DNA from: an uncultured Bacilli bacterium
Lineage (GTDB): Bacteria; Bacillota_I; Bacilli_A; RF39; UBA660
Length of the DNA stretch: 15,561 nt
NCBI GenBank assembly: GCA_944332105.1
Contig: CALVJI010000019.1
Location: 1-15,561, forward strand
Direction of reading: 5' to 3'
The notes beneath the pieces are model-generated. The model saw nothing but the letters and a program-made list of their open reading frames with translations. It did not search any database and was not told the DNA's origin. Positions 5,641 through 12,557 of the stretch are shown here, one piece after another (the first letter of the stretch is position 1; each line of letters opens with the position of its first letter). Made by a program: the position numbers and the translations under genes.

Positions 5641-7666
5641 CGTTCATATCCTCCTCGAGCAAATGATCAAAACTGATATATTCATCGTCATCATCTAATA
5701 CAGGTAGAGAATCAATCTCATCATCTTTCTCTTGTTCAACCATTAAGGGTTCCACTTGAATAACTTTTAAACGTTCTGGCTCTACTTTTGCAGTTTCTTC
5801 TACAGTTCTAAGAGGTTCTTCTATAACTTCCTCAGTTTCTTCTGGTTCAGGAAATACTGGAACAATATCATCTAAAGCAGAAACATCTTCGACAGTTACC
5901 GGCTCTAAAAGCGATACTTCATCTTCCTTTGTAGGTTCATTTTCTACGGGTTCAAAGATTGTATCATCTAAAACAGGCGTTGTTTCTTCTTCTTTAATCT
6001 CTACAGGCTTTTCCTCTTTCTTATCTTCTACAACTTCTTCTACTACAGGTTCTTCTTGTGTTTCTATAATTGGTTCTTCTTGCGTCAAATCAATCCGATA
6101 ATCATCCAAATCCACAAAATCATCTGTATTTTTATCTTCTTCATGAACAGATTCTTCTTCCATAGAGCCTAACATAAGCTCAATTTCATCATAAATCTCA
6201 TCAGGTTTCTTTGCATAATTTTGCCGTCTTTGAATCTCTAAAACAACATCATTTAATCGCTTTAACTCTTCTTTATCACGTTCCACAGCCAAAATATCCT
6301 TAGAATGAGAAATTAAAACTTGACTCTTTTCAATCTCGCGAATCTCTTGTTCAATCTCTTGTAACTTTTCTTGCCATTTCTTAAGCTCTTTTTCTTCTAA
6401 TTCTCGTGAATAAATCACTGTGTTTTCTAAGTCCTTTTCAAATAAAGTCACTAAATTTTCAACATGACTAAATTCTTCCTTTTTCTTCTTTAAAGCTGCA
6501 TGTAAACTAGCTTCTTTTTTAGGGCTTTTAAATTCTTGATGCGAACGAATAACCTGTTCATACTCTGAAATATCAAGCTTTAAAGCATCTCTATTTTCTC
6601 GAGCTTCGTCGACATATTTCATTAATTCTTGAATATATGTTGTATCTAACTCTTTTACTTCTTCCTCTATTTCAGCAATTTTCTTCTCTTTTTTTGCTTT
6701 TTCTTCTTTTAAATAATGAAGACGACTCGTGACAACACTCATCTCAGAACTTTCATAATTTTCATTTTCAATATGTGTTACATAAGTGTCACGTTCATTA
6801 GTTGCACTCTCTAAAAGATCATCCAAATCTTTTAAATCATATTCCATATAAGGCTTTTGATTAACAATTTGGACAAGTTCCTTTGTTTTATTAAGCGCGC
6901 CCATATTATCTTCATCCATAAAAAGCTCTACAATCTCATGACCTAAATAAGCAGCATCCGTTAAAATTTCTACTTTCCGATGTTCCATTTGTTCTAATTC
7001 ACGAGTTAAATCATCAATTAATTTTTCATCATTTTTCTTAGCTTTCTGATCAACATAAGAATTAGGATTAGCTAAAAAGGTTTGAATTTCTTTTAAACGT
7101 TCTTCTTCTTTACTCAATTTATTTTCAAGATCTTCTCTTTTATTTCCTAACTGTTCTAATTGATCACAAATACCTTGATAATGTTTTTGAACATCTTTTA
7201 AAGAACTTTCATTTTTTTCAATATCTTCTCTAGTACTTTCAATAAGCTTTTCATAAAAAGAATAGATCGATTTATCTTTACTACCAATCGTTTTTAATTT
7301 AAGCTCTAAAGACTCTAAAAAGCGTTTTAATTGCTCTTGTTCTTGAGTTAAAAAAGAAATTTCTTGATGAGTAGCTTCTTCTTCTTTAGAAACAGCATCA
7401 ATTTGTTCTTTTATTTTAGTTAAATTTTCTTCATAATAAGCGATTTTATTTTCGATACCAATCTTAACATTTTCATCGATAATTCGATCGCTAGCTTTCA
7501 TATATTTATTATCTGAAATACTTTTCTTTAAATTACGAACCTTATTTTTTTGATTTTCAATCTTCTTTTCTAATAAATTTAGTTCTTCACTTAAAGCATC
7601 ATAAGTATTTGTCGTTCCTGACATTTCTACCAATAAATCAATTTTGGCGATAAAATCTTTTTGCAT
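5624..7666 (-). CDS. large coiled-coil protein with acidic disordered tail
   Basis: I do not recognise a named family. The 680-aa product is strongly heptad-patterned and Lys/Glu-rich from about residue 18 to 500, followed by about 180 residues of acidic, Pro/Val-rich, probably disordered tail. The tail holds repeated short motifs: TQEEP twice in tandem, and PVLDD twice (TTPVLDDTIFEP and SLPVLDDDDEYIS); a related DDIVPVFPEPEE lies between. There is no Walker A motif, so it is not a full SMC/MukB ATPase, and no signal peptide or transmembrane helix, so it should be cytoplasmic. A scaffold, division or chromosome-associated role is a guess from architecture only. The start ATG follows AGAGGT by about 9 nt and an extended -10 promoter. 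The 3' end overlaps the 81-aa gene. Confidence 0.9.
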   Translation of the reverse strand: MQKDFIAKIDLLVEMSGTTNTYDALSEELNLLEKKIENQKNKVRNLKKSISDNKYMKASDRIIDENVKIGIENKIAYYEENLTKIKEQIDAVSKEEEATHQEISFLTQEQEQLKRFLESLELKLKTIGSKDKSIYSFYEKLIESTREDIEKNESSLKDVQKHYQGICDQLEQLGNKREDLENKLSKEEERLKEIQTFLANPNSYVDQKAKKNDEKLIDDLTRELEQMEHRKVEILTDAAYLGHEIVELFMDEDNMGALNKTKELVQIVNQKPYMEYDLKDLDDLLESATNERDTYVTHIENENYESSEMSVVTSRLHYLKEEKAKKEKKIAEIEEEVKELDTTYIQELMKYVDEARENRDALKLDISEYEQVIRSHQEFKSPKKEASLHAALKKKKEEFSHVENLVTLFEKDLENTVIYSRELEEKELKKWQEKLQEIEQEIREIEKSQVLISHSKDILAVERDKEELKRLNDVVLEIQRRQNYAKKPDEIYDEIELMLGSMEEESVHEEDKNTDDFVDLDDYRIDLTQEEPIIETQEEPVVEEVVEDKKEEKPVEIKEEETTPVLDDTIFEPVENEPTKEDEVSLLEPVTVEDVSALDDIVPVFPEPEETEEVIEEPLRTVEETAKVEPERLKVIQVEPLMVEQEKDDEIDSLPVLDDDDEYISFDHLLEEDMNDENSN

Positions 7667-7706
7667 AAAAGATCAACCTCTCTTATTCTTTTATTCTTAC
7701 TCCTCA

Positions 7707-7735
7707 ATCATACCAAAATCTTGAAACAAAGTAAA
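7707..7735 (-). promoter_or_regulatory. promoter of the coiled-coil / 81-aa operon
   Basis: On the minus strand TGGTATGAT (complement of 7707-7715) is an extended -10, with TTTACT (complement of 7730-7735) 17 nt upstream of TATGAT. It lies about 40 nt before the ATG at 7666. Confidence 0.65.
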
Positions 7736-7948
7736 GAACAAAACGGAATTCAATAGAAAATTCACATTTTCGATTTCTTCCATTGGAATACCTCACAGCA
7801 TTCCTTTTCTCTTTTTACAGAGACCGCATTTCTGGGGGGGTCGCTCCCGTACTATTTTTTGTTTTATTAATTACATTACACTATCTTTAATTCTCTTAAT
7901 CCCTCTTGTATATAATTTTGTAGAATTCTACATAAATATAAAAAGAAA
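7736..7948. other. intergenic region with G-rich hairpins and a 14-bp palindrome
   Basis: No gene is supported here. On the plus strand three small hairpins follow each other: GGAAT/ATTCC (7785-7804), CAGA/TCTG (around 7818-7833) and a GGGG-TCGC-TCCC stem (7837-7848), then a T6 run at 7855-7860. The seven-G run (7834-7840) and CG-rich patch are out of character for this AT-rich DNA. A perfect palindrome TGTAGAATTCTACA lies at 7919-7932, three bases after a plus-strand TATAAT (7911-7916). It could encode a small RNA, hold an operator, or be a relic of a mobile element. It matches no RNA family I know (no SRP, 6S, tmRNA or RNase P signature). Confidence 0.4.
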
Positions 7949-7977
7949 GAAAAAAAAGATACATAAAAACTGTATCT
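7949..7977 (-). terminator. terminator of cysS
   Basis: AGATACA (7957-7963) pairs with TGTATCT (7971-7977) in a perfect 7-bp stem with a 7-nt loop, followed on the minus strand by eight Ts. It overlaps the cysS stop codon. Confidence 0.85.
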
Positions 7978-9364
7978 ATAAAATCGTATAAATAGTTTTC
8001 TCTCTTGTATCTTTAAGTACAATATTTTGTTTCAATAGTTCCTCGCGAATTTGATCAGCTTTAGCAAAATCTTTATTTTTCTTAGCTAAAGCACGTTCCT
8101 CTATTTTTTGTAAGATATAAGCTTCCAACTCTGGATCAACTTCTTTTTCTTTGGTTAAATCTAAAGAAAAAACCTGATCCCAATTACGAATTAATGTATA
8201 TTTAGTCACATCATTAACTTCACTCTTTAATAAATCATACACCAAAGAAAGAGCATTCGCGATATTTAAATCATCACTTAAATATTCTTTAAACTTTTGA
8301 TCAAACTCATCGTAAACCGTCTTATCTATTTCTCCATCTCTCACTAGATTTTGTACTCGTGTCTTTAACTTTTGATAACTCATAACCGCATTATCCAAAA
8401 TTTCATAACTAAAAGTAAGTTGCTTACGATAATGACTAGTCAAACACAAATAACGATAAGCCAAAGGGTCATATCCTTTACTTTCTAATAAAGAAAGCGT
8501 TAAAAATTCTCCCTTACTCTTACTCATCTTTCCACTCGCATCATTTAAATGTTCTCCATGCACCCAATAATTACACCATTTATGTCCTAAATAACTCTCA
8601 CTCTGAGCGATTTCATTCGTATGATGAGGAAAAATATTGTCAACACCTCCACAGTGAATATCCAAATATTCTCCTAAATAACGAATCGCGATACCAGAAC
8701 ACTCAATATGCCAACCAGGATATCCTACACCCCATGGACTGTCCCATTTTAATTCTTGACTATCAAACTTAGATTTAGTAAACCACAACACAAAGTCAGC
8801 TTGATTTCGTTTATTTTGATCTTCCAAAACACCTTCACGCACACCAACTACCATTTCATCTACTTTATGATTCGTAAGTTGATAATAATCTTTTAATTTA
8901 GAAGTATCAAAATAAACATTACCCCCACTGATATAAGCTAAATCATTATCTAATAACTTCGTAATAATTTGAATATACATCGGAATATTTTCCGTTGCTG
9001 GAGCTACGATATCAGGCCATTTATTATGCAATTTTTTCATATCCCTTTTAAAAGCTTCAGTATAAAATTTAGCAATTTCTAACACAGTTTTATTTTCCTT
9101 TTTAGCTCCCTTAACCATTTTATCTTCACCTGAATCAGAATCACTTGTTAAATGACCGACATCGGTAATATTCATACATCTTAAAATATCATACCCCAAA
9201 TATCGTAAAGATTTTTCTAAAATATCTTCAAAAATATACGTCCGTAAATTTCCAATATGAGCATAACTATACACTGTCGGGCCACACGTATACATCTTAA
9301 CCTTTCCCTCTTCATAAGGAACAAATTCCTCAACTTTATGAGATAAAGTATTATAAATTTTCAT
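7976..9364 (-). CDS. cysS: cysteine-tRNA ligase
   Basis: A class I aminoacyl-tRNA synthetase that charges tRNA-Cys in the cytoplasm. At 462 aa it is of standard length. The HIGH motif is HIGN (36-39) in YSYAHIGNLRTYIFEDIL, and the KMSKS motif is at 279-283 (GKMSKSKGE). The zinc ligands expected of the family are present: Cys27 in YTCGPTVY, Cys222 in HIECSG, His247 and Glu251 in FPHHTNEIAQSE. The C-terminal helical and small anticodon region (EERALAKKNKDFAKADQIRE) is complete. The ATG follows AAAGGA by about 8 nt. It is a single-gene unit between two operons of unknown function. No T-box sequence is seen upstream, although cysS is a common T-box target in Firmicutes. Confidence 0.98.
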   Translation of the reverse strand: MKIYNTLSHKVEEFVPYEEGKVKMYTCGPTVYSYAHIGNLRTYIFEDILEKSLRYLGYDILRCMNITDVGHLTSDSDSGEDKMVKGAKKENKTVLEIAKFYTEAFKRDMKKLHNKWPDIVAPATENIPMYIQIITKLLDNDLAYISGGNVYFDTSKLKDYYQLTNHKVDEMVVGVREGVLEDQNKRNQADFVLWFTKSKFDSQELKWDSPWGVGYPGWHIECSGIAIRYLGEYLDIHCGGVDNIFPHHTNEIAQSESYLGHKWCNYWVHGEHLNDASGKMSKSKGEFLTLSLLESKGYDPLAYRYLCLTSHYRKQLTFSYEILDNAVMSYQKLKTRVQNLVRDGEIDKTVYDEFDQKFKEYLSDDLNIANALSLVYDLLKSEVNDVTKYTLIRNWDQVFSLDLTKEKEVDPELEAYILQKIEERALAKKNKDFAKADQIREELLKQNIVLKDTREKTIYTIL

Positions 9365-9390
9365 GAATCTCGTCCTTTCTTCTTATTAGG

Positions 9391-9399
9391 ATTATATCA
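9391..9399 (-). promoter_or_regulatory. extended -10 promoter of cysS
   Basis: On the minus strand TGATATAAT (complement of 9391-9399) is a perfect TATAAT with a TGn extension; no good -35 is seen. The leader is only about 25 nt, which leaves no room for a T-box. Confidence 0.65.
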
Positions 9400-9410
9400 T
9401 AATTTATGCT

Positions 9411-9450
9411 AAAGAAAAAGAATAGTCCTTCTCTAACGAAAAACTATTCT
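9411..9450 (-). terminator. second hairpin upstream of cysS, possible terminator
   Basis: On the minus strand AGAATAGT (complement of 9443-9450) pairs with ACTATTCT (complement of 9419-9426), with G-U rich extension into the loop, followed by TTTTCTTT. It lies before the cysS promoter and so would back up termination of the upstream three-gene unit. Confidence 0.55.
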
Positions 9451-9482
9451 AAAAAGTTTCTAATGCTTTGACCAAAAGAAAC

Positions 9483-9543
9483 AAAAAAAGTTGTAATACA
9501 AAAGCTTCTTTTGTGTACACAATAAATCATTTATATTACAACT
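9483..9543 (-). terminator. branched palindromic terminator of the three-gene unit
   Basis: AGTTGTAATA (9489-9498) and TATTACAACT (9534-9543) form a perfect 10-bp stem followed on the minus strand by seven Ts. The enclosed segment has a perfect 7-bp hairpin ACAAAAG/CTTTTGT (9498-9514), a GTGTACAC palindrome (9513-9520) and a hairpin from AATAAATCATTTAT (about 9521-9533), so it can fold as a branched structure instead of a simple hairpin. Confidence 0.75.
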
Positions 9544-9572
9544 AAAATTTTAACATATTTTTTTTATCAAGT

Positions 9573-9860
9573 CTATAAATATTCTACAATCGCCACATTC
9601 TTATCTAATTTTTCAACTAAATCATCGCGATCATATTTATTGAAAATTTGGACAAAATTACTATGATCTAGTAAGAAAAGTTCATAATAATTCATAAAAA
9701 TTTCTTTAAAATTTTTAACTCCTAAATCCATTAAATATTCGCCATTCGCGACAACTAATTTACGAGCCTCACATAACGCATCAATCATATTAGTTGTTGT
9801 TGTGTTTTGAAACTCTTGAATTTCATTCGGCGTAAAATTAAATTTTTCTAAAAATTTCAT
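9573..9860 (-). CDS. 95-aa helical protein, third gene of unknown unit
   Basis: I do not recognise this protein. It is 95 aa, soluble and predicted mainly helical, with no signal peptide or membrane segment. Its first part (FNFTPNEIQEFQ) resembles in pattern the LDFTSDEIDELI stretch in the repeat region of the 375-aa protein two genes upstream, which may reflect a distant relation of helical units. The ATG at 9860 overlaps the TGA of the 102-aa gene as ATGA, so it depends on coupled translation; GGAGG lies about 13 nt upstream inside that gene. A branched terminator follows the stop. Confidence 0.8.
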   Translation of the reverse strand: MKFLEKFNFTPNEIQEFQNTTTTNMIDALCEARKLVVANGEYLMDLGVKNFKEIFMNYYELFLLDHSNFVQIFNKYDRDDLVEKLDKNVAIVEYL

Positions 9861-10165
9861 CTTAAACGGCCTCCTTCCATTGCCCGTGCCTTGGAATATT
9901 GAACAGCCATTTTAAAAACATCTTCTGTTGATTGACAACTTGCAAAGACATTAGGATTTTCAAGCATCATCTCATCTAACTCACGTGCAACTAAAGATAA
10001 TCTACCCGTATACAAAAAGTTACTATTTGGATCTAGATGAACTTTTTGACAAAAACTCATTGCATCAAAGGAAGCATCTCCAATAGTTTGATCAATACTA
10101 AGCATACTAATTTGACTTGGGGTGCAACTTGCATTATTTTGAATAAGTTTCATTACATTTTCCAT
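9857..10165 (-). CDS. 102-aa protein, second gene of unknown unit
   Basis: I do not recognise this protein. The 102-aa product is soluble and probably helical, with four cysteines at separated positions that form no CxxC motif. It has a start AGGAGG 8 nt before the ATG and begins 14 nt after the stop of the 375-aa gene. It shares an ATGA overlap with the 95-aa gene. Strict co-expression of the three genes suggests that their products act together, perhaps as a complex; that is inference. Confidence 0.82.
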   Translation of the reverse strand: MENVMKLIQNNASCTPSQISMLSIDQTIGDASFDAMSFCQKVHLDPNSNFLYTGRLSLVARELDEMMLENPNVFASCQSTEDVFKMAVQYSKARAMEGGRLR

Positions 10166-10179
10166 AAGATTTCCTCCTC

Positions 10180-11307
10180 TTAATAAGCCATTAAAGGAAT
10201 TTCTTTAGGGTCCATTCCATTCGCCCGAATAACAGAAATAACTCTCTCTAATTGTTCTAAAGAATATTTAACTAGAACACCAGGATTTAAATAAATATCC
10301 ATTGGCTCTTTACCTACACCCAAAAGTAAATCAAATTTTCTTTTTAAGTCTTTATCATACATCATCTTAATATAATGAACAAAAATATCAGCTGAAAGGC
10401 CGTTACTTTCGATAAAAGCGATGTTGTGACGAACAGTTTCTTCATCAAAATTACGAATAAGCTCATCGATTTCATCACTCGTAAAATCTAAATAGTCAAT
10501 GCCACAATCACGAAGTGTTTCAATAACTAAATCTTCTTTTCTTGGTTCATCTTCTTCTGGTATAGCTGGTTCTTCAATCACCGGTTGTTCTTCCTCTGGC
10601 TCACTATATTCTGGAACACTAGGACTCATTGTTTTAGCTTCTTGAATAACTTCACTAATAGATTTACCTGCTTTATCTTTAGCTTTCACTTTCGCGTCAT
10701 AAGCAAATAAAGCATCTTCTGGGAACATTAATATCTTTGCAGCTTCCCTTTGCTCTACTTCATTAAAACCAAACTCTTCTAGTAAAGACGTGATTGAATC
10801 ACGCGTCGTATTGATATGACCAGTAAGGGCAAGTTCAATAGACTCATTTAATTTTTCCTGATTAGCTAACGCAGTATCACGGCGAATGCCCAACTCTTCA
10901 ATCGTTGTAATCGCTGTATTCATCTCGTCTTCTACTTTAACAAGTTCATCTTCAGCTTTCTTCGTATCTCTTTTGACATTATCAATTGTCCGTGGTAAAT
11001 TTTTATCCAATTTTTCCAGCAAACTCTTGGGATCAAAATCAATACGCAACCGCTCTAAAACGGTTTCATAATCTTCCCGATGAATTCCTTGTAAAACTTC
11101 TTTAAACTTTTCTCCTTGTTCATCTAACTCTTCGCTAAGTTTCTTCAAAGACTCGATATCCTTTTGTAATTTAGCTTTTTCTTCTGTCGTTCTTTCCCGA
11201 GTTTCCTCTGCTTTGGCTTTTTGACGATCCATTTCTTTTAAAATAGTACTATCAGAGCCACGTAAATTATATAATTTATCTAAAAGAACTTCCGTATTTA
11301 CTGTCAT
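10180..11307 (-). CDS. coiled-coil protein with C-terminal helical repeats, first gene of unknown unit
   Basis: No named family is recognised. The 375-aa product has a Lys/Glu-rich coiled coil (about 18-160), a helical region to about 225, an acidic Pro/Glu-rich linker (228-257), and a C-terminal part of about four helical units of 28-31 residues. Three units align as FDEETVRHNIAFIESNG (287-303), YDKDLKRKFDLLLGVG (317-332) and YSLEQLERVISVIRANG (348-364), each followed by a short turn ending in DI or EI; the unit at about 257-286 is more divergent. The spacing and x-G turn recall mTERF-like helical repeats, but this is pattern resemblance only. No signal peptide, transmembrane helix or ATPase motif is present. 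ATG at 11307 follows GGGAGTG by about 10 nt and a strong promoter. Confidence 0.88.
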   Translation of the reverse strand: MTVNTEVLLDKLYNLRGSDSTILKEMDRQKAKAEETRERTTEEKAKLQKDIESLKKLSEELDEQGEKFKEVLQGIHREDYETVLERLRIDFDPKSLLEKLDKNLPRTIDNVKRDTKKAEDELVKVEDEMNTAITTIEELGIRRDTALANQEKLNESIELALTGHINTTRDSITSLLEEFGFNEVEQREAAKILMFPEDALFAYDAKVKAKDKAGKSISEVIQEAKTMSPSVPEYSEPEEEQPVIEEPAIPEEDEPRKEDLVIETLRDCGIDYLDFTSDEIDELIRNFDEETVRHNIAFIESNGLSADIFVHYIKMMYDKDLKRKFDLLLGVGKEPMDIYLNPGVLVKYSLEQLERVISVIRANGMDPKEIPLMAY

Positions 11308-11338
11308 GACTAAGTCACACTCCCTTTATTCTGAAATA

Positions 11339-11367
11339 ATTATAGCAAAATTACTTTTTTTTGTAAA
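11339..11367 (-). promoter_or_regulatory. sigma-A promoter of the three-gene unit
   Basis: On the minus strand TTTACA (complement of 11362-11367) and TATAAT (complement of 11339-11344) are 17 nt apart; 5 of 6 and 6 of 6 consensus bases match. It lies about 30 nt before the start codon. Confidence 0.75.
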
Positions 11368-11388
11368 CCTCTTTTTTTCAAAAAGGAC

Positions 11389-11567
11389 TTGACAATCTCA
11401 TGCTAGATAAATAAAGGAAAAATCGTTTTTTAAAGTACTAGCAAAGTAAAGTGAACGTCAAAAAGTGTCAACAGAAATTTTATAAAAAAATTCTTATTCC
11501 AGCTTGTACGCACCGATTTATGAAGAATTTCATAAACTACCATGGAACAAAAAAGGAGGAATTTGTT
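11389..11567 (+). promoter_or_regulatory. promoter and structured leader of the ABC importer operon
   Basis: A perfect -35 TTGACA (11389-11394) is present, but no consensus -10 lies at the normal distance (TAAATA at 11408 is 13 nt away, TAAAGG at 17). The leader of about 150 nt has two dyads: TGCTAG (11401-11406) with CTAGCA (11438-11443), and a perfect 8-bp hairpin TTTATGAA/TTCATAAA (11517-11536, loop GAAT) without a T-run. AAAGGAGG just before the TTG start is a very strong ribosome site. None of the conserved blocks of a TPP riboswitch is present. The imperfect promoter suggests activator control or a regulatory RNA structure, unproven. Confidence 0.45.
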
Positions 11568-12557
11568 TTGAAAAAGAAAATAATTGCGGCAATCACAGGA
11601 ATTGTCCTAATTGTTGCAATGGTAGTAATTTATACTATCTTTAAACCAAACAAGGAGGAAAGTGGCTTAACAAAAGTTAGTCTTGCCGAAGTAACACACA
11701 GTGCTTTTTATGCTCCATTATATGTCGCGATTGAAAATGGCTATCTAGAAGAAGAAGGCATTGAAGTTGAACTCATACTAACACCTGGTGCCGATAAAGT
11801 AGCAGCTGCGGTTTTATCCAATGACGTTCAAATTGGCTTTGCCGGAACAGAAAGTGCTATCTACGTATACGATGGTGGCGAGGAAGATTACCTTGTAACT
11901 TTTGCTGGCCTTACCAAACGTGATGGCCAATTTATCATCAGCAAGGATGAAAACTTTACTTGGGAAGATTTAAAAGGTAAAGAAGTCTTAGTTGGTCGTC
12001 AAGGGGGCATGCCAGCCTTAAATTTCTTAAATGCCTTAAAAAATGCCGGCATAAATGCAAACGAAGTAAACTTGAACTATTCCATTGATTTTGCTTCATT
12101 ATCAGGTGCTTACATCGGTGGAACAGGAGACTTTGTAAATTTATTTGAACCAAATGCTACTCTTTTAGAAAAAGAAGGATATGGTCACGTAGTAGCCTCT
12201 ATTGGTGAACTTTCAGGTGAAATGCCTTACACCGCTTTCTATGCAAGAAAAAGCTATCTTGAAGAAAACAAAGAACTATTAGAAAAATTCAACAACGCCA
12301 TCAACAAAGGTTTACAATTCGTTAAAGAACATGATGCTCGCACTATAGCCGAAGTCATATTACCACAATTTCCAGATACGAGCTTAGATGACTTAGAACA
12401 AATTGTCAAAAGATACATGGACAGCGACTCGTGGTTAGATACGACGTTCATAAAAGAAGAATACTTTGAAAATTTAGAAAACCTAATGATTGAAAATGAC
12501 TTATTAGAAGATTATGTTCCATATAATGATCTTATCCAAAATTTAAGTAATGAATAA
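11568..12557 (+). CDS. ABC importer substrate-binding protein (SsuA/THI5-like)
   Basis: Captures the substrate outside the membrane for the ABC importer encoded next to it. From TTG at 11568 it has 329 aa. TTG is chosen because AAGGAGG lies 8 nt upstream and a normal membrane-targeting N-terminus follows (KKKIIAAITGIVLIVAMVVIYT); the frame is open further back to an ATG at 11451, but that would add 39 residues with no ribosome site. The NMT1/THI5-like periplasmic fold shows HSAFYAPLYVAIENGYLEEE, then LTPGADKVAAAVLSNDVQIG, WEDLKGKEVLVGRQGGMP, GGTGDFVNLFEPNAT and MPYTAFYARKSYLEEN. There is no lipobox cysteine, so it should be held by an uncleaved helix, which is less usual than a lipoprotein. 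The superfamily binds sulfonates, nitrate, taurine or thiamine precursors; the substrate here cannot be read. Confidence 0.9.
   Translation: MKKKIIAAITGIVLIVAMVVIYTIFKPNKEESGLTKVSLAEVTHSAFYAPLYVAIENGYLEEEGIEVELILTPGADKVAAAVLSNDVQIGFAGTESAIYVYDGGEEDYLVTFAGLTKRDGQFIISKDENFTWEDLKGKEVLVGRQGGMPALNFLNALKNAGINANEVNLNYSIDFASLSGAYIGGTGDFVNLFEPNATLLEKEGYGHVVASIGELSGEMPYTAFYARKSYLEENKELLEKFNNAINKGLQFVKEHDARTIAEVILPQFPDTSLDDLEQIVKRYMDSDSWLDTTFIKEEYFENLENLMIENDLLEDYVPYNDLIQNLSNE

Noticed and set aside
7740..7930. SRP RNA, 6S RNA, tmRNA or RNase P RNA in the cysS downstream gap
   Set aside because: The signature sequences (GGAAGCAGC-type loop, GAGGAAAGUCC, tRNA-like ends) are absent on both strands.
9365..9450. 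T-box leader for cysS
   Set aside because: No GGGTGGTACCACG-like sequence is present and the extended -10 leaves only about 25 nt of leader.
11395..11567. TPP riboswitch before the ABC operon
   Set aside because: None of the conserved TPP blocks (CTGAGA, ACCTGATCTGGATAATGCCAGCG-like) is present in the leader.
11956..12451. Two minus-strand open frames of 65 codons inside the binding-protein gene
   Set aside because: They lie antisense to a clear substrate-binding protein and lack ribosome sites and recognisable products.
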